From NCBI GenBank assembly GCA_003344405.1, contig NOWV01000386.1, positions 1 to 29,607 on the forward strand: a DNA stretch of 29,607 nt. Direction: 5' to 3'. A model generated the notes under the pieces. The model had not been told where the DNA came from, did not search any database, and worked only from the letters and a program-made list of their open reading frames with translations. This document shows, in pieces, positions 1-9,739 of this stretch. The DNA comes from Trichoplax sp. H2. Lineage: Eukaryota; Placozoa; Uniplacotomia; Trichoplacea. The position numbers and the translations under genes were made by a program. Numbering within the stretch: position 1 is the first letter of the stretch; the number at the start of each line of letters is the position of its first letter.

Positions 1-1928
1 TGCCAAAAAAGGTAAAAGTTTAATTTATGAACAATACAATGTGCAAGTAGAACAACCTTGGCTGTGCAATGGCCAACATAAAAAAATAAGGAAAACTGAC
101 AAGATCCACGTACAAACCTTTAGCGGATAAATCAAGCATGCCTGACACAGATGGATAGTTTTAACTACTGCAATCGAATGAGACTTCTTCAACAAACTTG
201 TAAGCCAATAAGTTATTGTTGTTTGTAAGATCGTTAGCTGCCTTATGCTCGAAATGCTGACGTATGATTCTATGTAGATAGTTTTTATGTATGAGTAGTC
301 CATTTGTTATAATTGATCGATATTGCATAGACGTATTATAATGAGAGACAGGTTTCGTTATCCTACTATGCCAAAGTAGAATAAAGTTACAAATAATTAA
401 AGTTTAATTTATTCTGATCCTTTCGCTGATGAATCATATTTGCAAAATAGGACTAACACGAATGGATAGTGTTAACGACCCAAAAGAAATTCCTACAACA
501 AACTTGTAAGCTACTAGCAGAGAATTTCTGGTAAAAATCCCTGCTACTAAGTTTTTACTTTTTGTGAGGTCGTTGGCTGCTCGTACTTGGAATATCAATT
601 TATGATATTTAATTTTAAAAGTTGTGTATTTTACTTGCAATAAGTAGTGGATATTATGAATACTGTATATAATAGCATACTGGTTTCATTACTACTATAC
701 TAAATTCGAATAATGTGAGATGGCTGGAAAATACTTGAAAATTCAAATTTAATTATTAATTTATTATTATTCGTAAACGCTTGCAAAACTACTTTGTAAT
801 AACTAATGCGGGAAAATACGACTTATCGATGTGCTATTATGAATTTACGACACTGCTCAATCATTTTACTACTAAGCTTACATTGCTGTTAGGCTTGATT
901 AACTGCATTATGATGTTTATAAACACTAATAAATACTTGTATAATATGTTATAACACTACTTGCGAGTTACTGCACTATATGTAATCTCTACTGAAGTCT
1001 ATCATCATCCGACTGATCCTCGTATATCGTAGCCATTATGAATACAAGCACAGAAAATATGTTATTGCCGATTTCTTTATGCAACGTAGGAATTTCCGAC
1101 AGTCTGCATGGGTGTAAGATAGATCTGATTTGCAACAGATTAATACATATTTCATTATAAAAGTAATATTAGTAAGGCAAGACAACGTAGCTGCAGCAAA
1201 ACTATGAAACAGAAATTGTGGATCACTTTATAAGTTAATAAACCTAGAAAGTGAGATTATATAATAGCATGTATACATTTTTAATACTATAGGACAATGT
1301 ATAACGCTGTGTAAACTGGCGACAATTTATGAAATCAAGAATTTTAGTTCAAATCAGTATTAACTAGAAATGACAGTCTAATATCCACTTGCAAAATTAT
1401 CATAGGTCGATAGGCAACAAAGCCTTTATTCCTTTTTTAGAGCTATTAGTTAGGACACGCGTAAAGTAATCTGCTGCACCAGTGCAAAATTAATCTATGA
1501 TGAAAGTTATATATATATATATAAAATATGTATACACGATGCAAAGTTAAAACTACTAAAGTTAAGCAATGCAAATTCGGACTATAAATTACCTGAGATC
1601 AATTAGACGTATTATTCAAATGCGACTTAAAACAACTGCTGTTCTAGTTACTTCGAAACTACATTCCGCAATAGCTATAAAGTTTAAAATATCGATGCTA
1701 CTTCATTACCAAAAGTAATCTTATTCGTTAATATTAGAGTCATGCAAAATTTATTTTACTGTATATTAAAATATTAGACGATTTATTTATCATGAGCTAA
1801 GATGTACAATGTTGTACGTGAACTATAAAGAGCGAGGGATCTACTAGTATCTTAGTATAACATGTCTCCACAAAAAAAATTGAAGAAGAAATGTCCATTA
1901 CTAATTCTGCTTGAATCACTTATAGCCA
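1..1928. other. Non-coding A+T-rich stretch with a local duplication
   Basis: I see no convincing gene here. The open frames on the minus strand at 25-303 and 434-640 lie inside a diverged direct duplication (see the repeat entry at 151-715) and read like chance translations. A short TA dinucleotide run lies at about 1508-1523. On the minus strand AATAAA occurs at 1782-1787, about 140 bases past the death-domain stop codon, so 1782-1928 may be the 3' untranslated region of that gene. Confidence 0.6.
151..715. repeat. Diverged tandem duplication, period about 311 bp (2 copies)
   Basis: Copy 1 spans about 151-386 and copy 2 about 462-715. The same landmarks occur in the same order in both: ATGGATAGT(T/G)TTAAC, ACAACAAACTTGTAAGC (first base differs in copy 1), GT(A/G)AG(A/G)TCGTT(A/G)GCTGC, and a block ending in GAATAA. 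Both copies have accumulated substitutions and small indels and neither keeps a shared reading frame, so this is non-coding. Whether further weaker copies follow (about 820-1060) is unclear. Confidence 0.7.
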
Positions 1929-2212
1929 TCATATGCTTCTCTTCCGTTCGGCTATTTTTTCTTCAAGTTGGTTCGCTATGGAAGTCTTTTCCATCTTACG
2001 TAAAGCTGCAACCACGACAGAAATATCAGCATTTTGCCCAGCCTTATTTTCCCACGATTTTAGAACTTTGTACACTTTATCGTAGCGGCTATGTTCTCTT
2101 AATTTAATTTCGTCAATTTCTGTCGCTGACAAACGCAACAAGTTCCCCAAACGTAATAAATCGCCTATATCGAGTTTCTCTGCTATTATATCGAAGAACT
2201 CTGTATCCATTT
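1929..2212 (-). CDS. Death-domain exon, probable 3' exon of a CARD-DD adaptor
   Basis: The 93-residue translation is almost entirely a death domain. It starts MDTEFFDIIAEKLDIGDLL, continues with LSATEIDEI at about residues 28-36 (the usual L-x-x-x-E-I-x-x-I pattern between helices 2 and 3), and has VLKSWENKAGQNADI around W53, the conserved Trp of the LL-x-W-x-x-x-x-G-x-x-A signature. The stop follows residue 93. Death domains pair with other death domains in apoptosis and NF-kB signalling complexes. An ATG lies at 2210-2208, but directly upstream on the minus strand is a pyrimidine-rich tract ending in ATATAG, so the exon can begin at 2212 with two bases (AA) before the ATG. That makes it in phase with the CARD exon at 4555-4213 through a codon GAA. 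A stand-alone DD protein starting at 2210 is the alternative. The domain call is firm; the splice call is inference. Confidence 0.8.
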
Positions 2213-4212
2213 CTATATTAAAAATAAAATGGAGAACATGAACTATTGTTCAAGTCGCCAAGGTTGTATCTGATCTAGAATGCATGATTAGCAATGATAT
2301 AGCAAATGCTTTTCATAATAACTGTATTTTTAAATCTGATGCTATTTTAAAATTTTTAAAAATGTCTCTAAGCGAGTCTTAGTTAGCAACAACGCAACAA
2401 TCGCAGGAGTTCATTCATTGCTTCTTTATGTCATTGCAATGTTTTCTGTTCCTTCATTAACATTTGCTTTTAGAGATTTATTGCTGTCTATGCATAATTA
2501 TAGTGCTATTCTAATTTTAAATTTTAATTATATGCAAATAAAAATGAAATCTACGGAACTAAGATGTCTTGTAACTACGGTCACTATGGAGAAACTTTGA
2601 ATAGAAATTTGGAGAGGCAATAGTATTATTTTAATCTGCTGCTGATTCATTACGTTATAATAGCTAAAGAAACTGGCCTATTCACTTCTATTCGGCTTCT
2701 TTTCAGTGTAATGCTGGAGTAGAGTTGTTTTTAAGGATAAATCGCCTAGCCACCGTAGTAACTGGCGTAAAACTTAGGGTATTAATTCTAAAGGCATTTC
2801 ATACATAGTATAGAGCAAGAAAATAAAACTGTCCTGAAGTAATGTATATTTATCCAGCTATCTATAATTAACATAATTCTTTCTTTATAGACAACGGAAG
2901 CATACTCTTATTACGGTACTCTAATGTTAAATTTAAATACTGTGTATTAATTTTAAACAGTTTTTTAACGTTATCTGATGAGATTAAAGAGTTTTAGACA
3001 ATCAATATTTGTAAACTATTGGATTCTAATTAATCGAAGACAATTTGATATCAAATATTTTAGTATAAATCTTAACAGACAGTACACCCTACCGGGCTAG
3101 TTAAAATGTACTTTTATTCCGGTACACTAATGTTAAATTTTAAATAACATAATTGAGAATATAAAACTCAGACGTAAGCCTTTATCGAAACCTCTAAACT
3201 TTTTCATTACAGTACGGGTAGAAATTATCATTTTAATTTGCAATTTTGTATGCTATTGATGCAATATAGAAAATGAACGAAAATTAATTCAGTATTCAGG
3301 AGATTAAAAGTGAAAAAGTTGAAAATAAATTATATATGCCTACCTGAATTGTTATCACTTTTATTGCTATCTATTGGATTGGTTTGTTATCACTTTTACT
3401 GCTATCTATTGGATTGGTTTGTTGAACGATACGAGAGGAAATAACTAGTTAATTATAGGACGATATGTTATGACATGAAGGTCAATACATGTAAAAGAGT
3501 GATTAATACCTGTCCGATAAAAGTAAACTTAAATTAAAGTCTCTCACTTTAGTAGCTATATTCAAAAGATGATTATTACCTGCATCAGCACCGATTCGAT
3601 CCTCTAAAAAGGTAAATAAACATTGCATAACTTAGACCCCTTAGAACATAAATGTGCTGATGATCATTGATGAACGTCTTAAAATGAACTGATTATTCTA
3701 AAGAAACACCTTAAATACGTTATATATCTAGAATTATGTGCAGGTAGTCATTTCAAATGTGTCACTTGCTATTGAATGAATAATAAGTAAAGACTAAATT
3801 TTTCTGGTAGACTAGAATGACGTCTCTAAGTATCAAATTAATGCAAATTTAATAAGTAATCATAGATACTAAATTTTACGTCCATTATATTCTATTGCAG
3901 TAAGCTATCGCCGCTTGCCATTTAGTTAAGCATTTGAGCATATAAGAAAATATATCTTATACTTTACACGAATTCTGGATTTAAATCGCTTCTCGTCAGC
4001 TGTATATCAGAATTTGTATGCAAAATTGCACGTTATAGAAGGATTATCAAATGAATGACTAACTACGAGAAAAATTCTATATGACAATTAATGTACAGGA
4101 GCTGAATAAACTTGTATATGTAGAAATTCCGATACTATGTTTCAGCTTAAAATGGTTACTACTTCTGTTTCGGGCTTAGCAGGTAAATTTTATTCAGCTC
4201 AGATAAACCTAC
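2213..4212 (-). other. Putative 2.0-kb intron between CARD and DD exons
   Basis: Read on the minus strand this stretch begins with GTAGGT (4212-4207) and ends with AATATAG (AG at 2214-2213) after a T/C-rich tract, which are acceptable donor and acceptor signals. Both flanking exons are in phase 1. No other coding stretch is obvious inside, although small additional exons cannot be excluded. The plus-strand open frame at 2418-2600 looks like chance. A short tandem duplication sits at 3351-3420. The stretch is long compared with the actin intron in the same window (165 bp), which is the main reason for caution. Confidence 0.45.
3351..3420. repeat. Two tandem copies of a 35-bp unit
   Basis: The unit starting GTTATCACTTTTA at 3351 recurs at 3386, with a single substitution visible (TTATTG versus TTACTG). 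This is a recent local tandem duplication within the putative CARD-DD intron. Confidence 0.9.
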
Positions 4213-4555
4213 CATTAACACTTGATGAGGCTTCTCCACTGTTCGAATCTACGGCTTCCATAACTTTCATTAGCTCCATCTCCAGTTCTTTACCGAGTTC
4301 CTGAATGGTTTGTACTTGACAATCCTGTAATATCTTACAAAACTGAATAATATCTTTATCCCTTCTCTTTTGCAATATTTCCATTAGTTCAAAATTTCTT
4401 TCTGATTCTACATCAATTTTACGCAAACGATTAGCATCATAGCTTGATAATATCTTCTCAGCGACTAATTCGTTAATAATTTCAATGGTAGGAGTCTCTT
4501 TGTAAAGTCTTCTTAAGTATTTTCGAAATACATTTCTCACTTTATTCGATATCAT
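4199..4555 (-). CDS. CARD-domain exon, probable 5' exon of a RAIDD/CRADD-like adaptor
   Basis: The open frame encodes 118 residues. Residues about 5-92 resemble a caspase recruitment domain. Helix 1-like RKYLRRLYKE is followed by IINELVAEKILSSYDANRLRKI (the L-x-x-x-x-I-L-S-x-x-x-x-x-x-I pattern of CARD helices 2-3), then NFELMEILQKRRDKDIIQFCKILQ, matching the family's L-L-D-I-L-x-x-R-G-x-x-A-F-x-x-F-x-x-x-L region. CARDs recruit caspases or inflammatory kinases through like-like pairing. The start is ATG at 4555; the frame stays open upstream to a stop near 4594, so a 5' extension or an upstream exon remains possible. The last four residues (GRFI) read through a good donor, GTAGGT, at 4212-4207. 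Splicing there removes this stop and leaves a phase-1 end that fits the death-domain exon at 2212. Unspliced, it would make a CARD-only protein. Confidence 0.75.
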   Translation of the reverse strand: MISNKVRNVFRKYLRRLYKETPTIEIINELVAEKILSSYDANRLRKIDVESERNFELMEILQKRRDKDIIQFCKILQDCQVQTIQELGKELEMELMKVMEAVDSNSGEASSSVNGRFI

Positions 4556-5107
4556 GCTTGATGTCTGTATAAATTCTAAATAAATGAAATATTAAAAGCT
4601 TTAATTAAAGGGCTAGCTTAAAGATAAAGGGCATATATATTGATCAAAATGCGATACTTTAAGAATTTACTTAGTAAATTCACGAGTTATGATGCCGTAA
4701 AATAATTATGAAATTATTATGAGCTGTAAACTTTAACTCTATATGTCTACCAACATTTATAAATTTCATACTAATATTTTGAAAGTATTTTCTTTCAGGC
4801 AAAACCGTTACCATGTAATATTTAACAGATACTGCAATGAATACTGTAATCCATCGTTAGTTCAAATGTCATGCATCAATCTTATAGAATACTTTACATA
4901 TGTAAGGCGCTTAATAAGCAGTAGGTTTAATCTATTACAATTCTGAGTACAATGTTAGATAACATAAACATTCATGTACTCAAAAAATATGTTATACTGA
5001 TAAACATATCAATACGATTTTGTAATGATCTCATATTTAAACGTAGTAAAATTACAAAATTTTCTAACGCCAAGAAATTAGAAACATAACAATTAAGGCG
5101 TTACTTA

Positions 5108-5740
5108 TTAATCTAAGCTGTCAACTGTGCACTGTTAGGTAAATACTGTGGCAGTCTTAATACTGCTATGTATAGATTGCTATGGAAATACCTATGCTAT
5201 GAAATTTTGTTAGCCTATCATTGTGATTGCAACTAACTTACTAGTCAGGAAGATTGAATATTATCATGTAAACGTTCGGAAATGGGACATATCATAATCT
5301 GATTATCCTGTATTAGTCATTAGATATGATAGTTCGTAAATGATATTATTTTCATTAGATAGCGGTAAGAAAAAGTACTCTCTAGTTGAAAGGAAGGTTT
5401 TAACGTTAATAGTACTATCTAAGATTCATGAACTGTTATAAAAGAGTCTATAAATGCGGTACGGCATTCAGAATAATGAAAAGCGTTTTTAAAATTAGTG
5501 ATTAAAGCAAAGTACCAGGCACTCAAGACTTTATGTTCTTTGCTAGCAAAGGAAAGTTTTCTCGATAGCGCAGATATAGATCACTGATACGTGACTCAGG
5601 AGACAACTTATTGATCGTAATTTATGCTGCGTTATTGCAAAGCTTTTATCTAGTCAAGATCTCTAATGTATCACAATGATGATCAATTGATTTTGATATA
5701 ATCGAGAAAGCAAAAACTTGTAACTTCTATCAATTCACGT
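5108..5740 (+). repeat. Dispersed repeat, copy A (partner at 15190-15930)
   Basis: This stretch aligns in the same orientation with about 15190-15930. The best block is 5285-5325 against 15464-15504, where I count 36 of 41 identities and all five differences are transitions. Other shared landmarks in order are TGTTAGCCTATC, ATTGTGATTG, an A+T-rich block with TATAAATGC, and TTATTGCAAAGC. Copy A lacks about 135 bp present in copy B right after GCCTATC. The longest frame in copy B is broken in copy A, so the similarity is not protein-coding. Confidence 0.75.
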
Positions 5741-5970
5741 AGCCGTTAATACTTCGTCATGTATGTGGATCAAGAATAAGAAGCTTTAAATAGGAAGCTC
5801 TATGCTAATGGCGTTTGCTTTTGAAAGATATGCTAAATTACTAAAATTTATTAGTTAGCTGAAAGAAAGTAGCGTCTTACATTGAATTAAGTTATTTTGA
5901 TCTAGGATTTCAATCACTTTAGATATTCAGTTGCAAACTCACTGAAAGGATTAGACTTAATTAGATCCTT

Positions 5971-6205
5971 CAAGATCGTTATTTATCTCTAAATAAGCAC
6001 TGCTGTAGTAAAATAAAGTAACAAAAAGGTAGTGCTCTGCAGCTGGTAGAAATTAGATTCATGGATTTAGAAGCATCAATTTACAGGATGAATTCATCGA
6101 TTCGGAGATAGAATGACAACGTTATTAACCACGTTGGCGTTATTAGGCATTTACAATCACGATTTATCTCTAGACAAGCAGTACTACAGTAAGAAAAGTA
6201 ACATA
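5971..6205. repeat. Local direct duplication, about 45-bp block, about 175 bp apart
   Basis: A block containing TTTATCTCTA-A-ACAAGCA(C/G)T and ending in AAGTAACA occurs at about 5978-6023 and again at about 6160-6204. The two copies differ by several substitutions and a short indel. Nothing suggests function. Confidence 0.5.
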
Positions 6206-6981
6206 CCTATCGATTAAATTGAAGTTATTTTATTTTCGATGATATCTCGTATCATGTCTATCATAGATACTATATAGTTTATAGGAATTGATATAAGATT
6301 AGATTATTGCATATCGTTGTTGCCCCTTCGTAAACGTTATAACTGACTAAATCTAAATAGTTATCATTAATATTACGTCAGTAGACAAGTTCTAGGATTG
6401 ACGTTTATTGAATTAAAACTTACTCCTCCTTACACCTAGTCAATTCAATGTAAATGGACTGTTAATTGTGTGCACAGTGTAAATTGGCTTTATCGTTTTA
6501 TACCTTAATTTATCTAAATAGATGTCAAATGTAGCACATAGTTTGCCATAATCTAGCACGATAGATGCCTAGATCAACAATCGTACCTGTACAATTTGGT
6601 TACAATATTTCTAGCGGTAGAAGAGAAGGCAATGGCATGAAATTTCTATGACTAACGTTGCCAGGATATAGTTTCTTCTGTAGGAGGCAGGCAGCTCGGA
6701 TCTGACTCCAAAAATGTAAGAAGAAAGCATGACTAGTGCGCAGAAGCATTCACGGCAGGATTTTAGTAGTTCAATTCTTCTTGTATCTAGGCATGATCTA
6801 TCTACTTTAGGGTATTAATATATTTGATTTATTCTTAAAATATAAACATAAATCAAGTCCATATTCATAATCTATCCTATAACCGATTGAATAACGACTT
6901 AAAATCCATCAACTGGCAAATAGATCGGTGCAGGGTTAATTCCATTTCTTGATTCCAGAAAGTTACTAATGCTCAGATTTG

Positions 6982-6999
6982 GAAGATTCTGGAAAGTTC
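6982..6999. promoter_or_regulatory. Perfect four-unit heat-shock element
   Basis: The bases GAAgaTTCtgGAAagTTC give four alternating nGAAn pentamers with exact spacing, the recognition pattern for trimeric heat shock factor (three contiguous units are enough in known elements). A two-unit TTCcaGAA lies just upstream at 6953-6960, and an E-box CACGTG is at 7034-7039. The pattern fixes 12 positions, so chance occurrence in a window of this size and composition should be rare. No heat-shock gene is visible nearby: the closest confident genes are a GPCR 3' end at 8741 and the CARD exon start at 4555. The motif is directly seen; function is inference. Confidence 0.5.
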
Positions 7000-8707
7000 T
7001 CTATCGCCTTCATTTTACTTTAGTGACTGCATCACGTGATTGATCATGGCCCATGAAAAGCAACCGCCATTTTTCGATGGACTAGACAAGAATGTCTGAG
7101 TGCTGCAGTAAATTTATTCCAGTTAATTGACTGTTCTACTATACGGCTATGAGAGATCTATCCTATGAAGATTCTTCTTGCCTTTTGCGGGTTGATATGC
7201 TTTAGAAGAACCTTGATGTTGCTGGATTAACATCAACTTCAATGCATCTGCAGGAATCCAGTTTCAATGAATAGAAGTAGAATGTTACTGAAGATTTCTG
7301 TCTCCATCTTCTATGTTCCACAGTACAATATTTCTATAGAATATCCTGATCGATTGATCCGAATTGCTTACATGCCTACATATTTTTAGTAGGTTGCTTA
7401 GTTTTGATCCTATTCTCGAGGTTTGATTTGTTCTAACGAAATATCAATAACAATTTATCAAGTAAAATTTGTACCCTCAATTGGATCTGCTCTGAAGGAG
7501 GTTCAATATCGAATGTTTTAGCAAGGTCTTAACTACTTTTCATCAGCTATTCTATGTAATTATTTCGCTAATTAAACTGAATTATTCAAAGCTCGTTGCA
7601 CGATGAATATTCGCTATTATCTTTATCACTATTAAGAAAAAATATTTACATTTACTGCAGGTAAATATCAATTTAAATCGGTATATCACGTGTTAATATA
7701 GTATAAATTGAGTTTCTTCTATACCATTCCAGCCAGGCTCCTATTTCTACAACTATAGGTCTGAAATATAACCCTTTCATAATAAAGTTTTCGTAATATT
7801 CAAGAATCTTCTATCGAGAATTGGAGAAGGAAGTATCTGCTACTGTTACATAATCCAATTCCCTATTTCAGCCTGCTGTATCAATAGTCTTCAATCGAAT
7901 TAATTAAATACTACCCTTAACAATTTGTTCCTATAGAATCTTACTCCAACTTAACATTGCATGCTAAGTAGATCATCATAATGTTCAACTTTTGAGGCTA
8001 TAAATGACATCTTCTGCAATGAAAAATGATCTGTGAGAGGATTTTAATCAGCGTCTTATTAGCTCATAGAAACTCAATTAATTTCATCTTGTTCATCATT
8101 TTAAAATTGGAGCCCGATTATTAAATCTTACTCAACATTACATTTAAGATACTCGTATACCAGCAATTGTGGTATAGCACTCAAAGGGCACAGGGCACGA
8201 ATTATATTTTTTAAAATATTACTGTAATTAACTTCGATTGATTCCGTCACAGCCCTCCGGACGAATATTTTTAAAATTTTTATTTTCACGTCTAGAATCT
8301 GTATCTTTTAATCAAACACATTCAAGACACATCATTGTGATATAAAAGTTGCTGGAAATAAATCGCGTCTTTGAAAATGTAAAATATCATATTTTATGAA
8401 AACCTAATTTTATTTACGTTATGATAAAGCAGTTGCAGTAGATTCATGTCGATGAAGTTATCCCTACGTATACCTTTTGACATAGGCTTTCATCTGTAGA
8501 GTGCAGAACTTATCATAGCATTATATTAAAGATAATGTCATTTTAACATTAAGATTGTCAAAGTTGTGGATTTTAGTAAGTGAATTAGTTGTCCACACAA
8601 ACCGACTCAATCTTGATTATGGTATTATGATCTATAAAGCAATGAGATTTAAATGAATTCAGTTAAGTCCACCATAGTTATCTTAGTCATTTGAGGGTAT
8701 TGAAATC

Positions 8708-8713
8708 TTTATT
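8708..8713 (-). terminator. Polyadenylation signal AATAAA of the first GPCR gene
   Basis: The canonical hexamer lies on the minus strand 27 bases beyond the receptor's stop codon, a plausible place for 3'-end processing of that transcript. Confidence 0.55.
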
Positions 8714-8740
8714 CACAGATATTAGGCTCCAGCAAGATAA

Positions 8741-9739
8741 TTACGGATGAAAAGTTACAGTAATTTGGATGGCATGAGACTGCTGTTGCTGACAACACTT
8801 CAACAGTCGTTTAATCAATCTTCTCGACGCCAGTTTAATTTCATGATCGAAATTAAGAAGCATTATGGGATTTAAAATAGTTATAGCACCAGTCGTAGTA
8901 AATGAATAAAATGTTAGTACAAAGTAGGTATGATTCATTTGGCGTATTTGTCGCTGAGATTTCCGGGTAATAGCAATCCCCACAATAGTTGCGAAATAGG
9001 GCCAAGTAAGCAAGATATCTAGCACCACTATAATCACCAACATTTTCACTAATCCTTTACTACGTATTGCTCTCCATTTCGTAGATAATGAACTTTGAGG
9101 TTGGACATATCTTGTTATAAAGCGAATAATTTTCCAATACATTACAGTCAGTGTTAGTGAAGGAATGAAGTAGAGAATAATAGTTTGAATAATTAAATAC
9201 AGTGAGACGTAGTTGCTTACCACAGGCAAATCACAAAATTTCGGCTCATCAACATACACATCAATAAAGTGAAATAGTGGCAATGCAAGAGTAATTGCAA
9301 TCAGAATAACTATCAATTCATATATTATCACCGTATATTTTCCGAAGAATCTACAGTTATAATCTGGTTTAGTGACTTTAAAGTAATGAATTATAGCATT
9401 TAAGCAAATTGTCAAGATGGAGATTCCATATGATGCTGCTATAGTAAATACGAAAATCCTACATAGCCATTGACCAGCTTTGGCGTAAACAACATTAGCA
9501 ATATTATACGCATACTTAGCAGTTAGCATTAAATCAGCTAGAAAGTCGGATATCGCCGATACGCAAAGGAGTCGATAGGTGACTTTGCCAAAGCAACGAC
9601 TTTGTAAAATGACATAAAGTAGAAAGAAATTGAGCCAAAGCCCGAGGATTGAGATGGAAATAGCGACGTAGGAAAGTGATCTATTAACATTAAAATTTAA
9701 CACTACGGTATCATTGGAATTATTCATTATTAAGTTCAT
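8741..9739 (-). CDS. Rhodopsin-like GPCR, DRY-less, paralogue 1
   Basis: This is a single-exon receptor of 332 residues with seven hydrophobic segments. TM1 has N37 in GLWLN. TM2 has D69 in SDFLADL. TM3 starts at WLC with C93, and C169 in extracellular loop 2 (EPKFCD) is its disulphide partner. TM5 has P193, TM6 has TWP (W246-P247), and TM7 has NP at 290-291. The N-terminus carries three N-glycosylation sequons (N6, N9, N19), and C315-C316 after helix 8 could be palmitoylated. It is odd in three places: the DRY motif is I117-H118-Y119, the CWxP motif is reduced to TWP, and NPxxY reads NPIML. The ligand is unknown. It is closely related to the receptor at 12876-13817 (shared NFNVN.SLSYVAIS and SQRQIRQ) and more distantly to that at 26520-27566. 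The start is the first ATG at 9739; M5 is an alternative. Plasma-membrane signalling is inferred from the family. Confidence 0.93.
   Translation of the reverse strand: MNLIMNNSNDTVVLNFNVNRSLSYVAISISILGLWLNFFLLYVILQSRCFGKVTYRLLCVSAISDFLADLMLTAKYAYNIANVVYAKAGQWLCRIFVFTIAASYGISILTICLNAIIHYFKVTKPDYNCRFFGKYTVIIYELIVILIAITLALPLFHFIDVYVDEPKFCDLPVVSNYVSLYLIIQTIILYFIPSLTLTVMYWKIIRFITRYVQPQSSLSTKWRAIRSKGLVKMLVIIVVLDILLTWPYFATIVGIAITRKSQRQIRQMNHTYFVLTFYSFTTTGAITILNPIMLLNFDHEIKLASRRLIKRLLKCCQQQQSHAIQITVTFHP

Larger units (their letters stand above)
4556..8740. other. 4.2-kb non-coding stretch with repeat copy and HSE-like site
   Basis: No gene was recognised. The plus-strand open frame at 4743-4946 looks like chance. 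The stretch contains one copy of a dispersed repeat (about 5108-5740), a local duplication (about 5971-6205) and a heat-shock-element-like cluster (6953-6999). The part from about 6590 to 7350 is visibly less A+T-rich than its surroundings. It contains short frames such as an 17-codon plus ORF at 7046-7099 and a 43-codon minus ORF at 7333-7202, neither of which I can support as a gene. Confidence 0.55.

Noticed and set aside
25-640. Minus-strand open frames of 92 and 68 codons
   Set aside because: They lie in the two copies of a diverged non-coding duplication, are not similar to each other as proteins, and have no domain or splice support.
1862-2107. Plus-strand 81-codon frame
   Set aside because: It is antisense to the death-domain exon, which has clear family motifs; this is a shadow.
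4743-4946. Plus-strand 67-codon frame
   Set aside because: A+T-rich translation with no recognisable features or splice context.
7046-7099. 17-codon plus ORF with a good ATG context just after the HSE cluster
   Set aside because: Too short, and no convincing donor in or after it, so I cannot support it as a first exon; mentioned only with the HSE finding.
7202-7333. 43-codon minus frame after an AG-like acceptor (TTCTATAG)
   Set aside because: The pyrimidine tract is weak and the translation resembles no family; this length is expected by chance.
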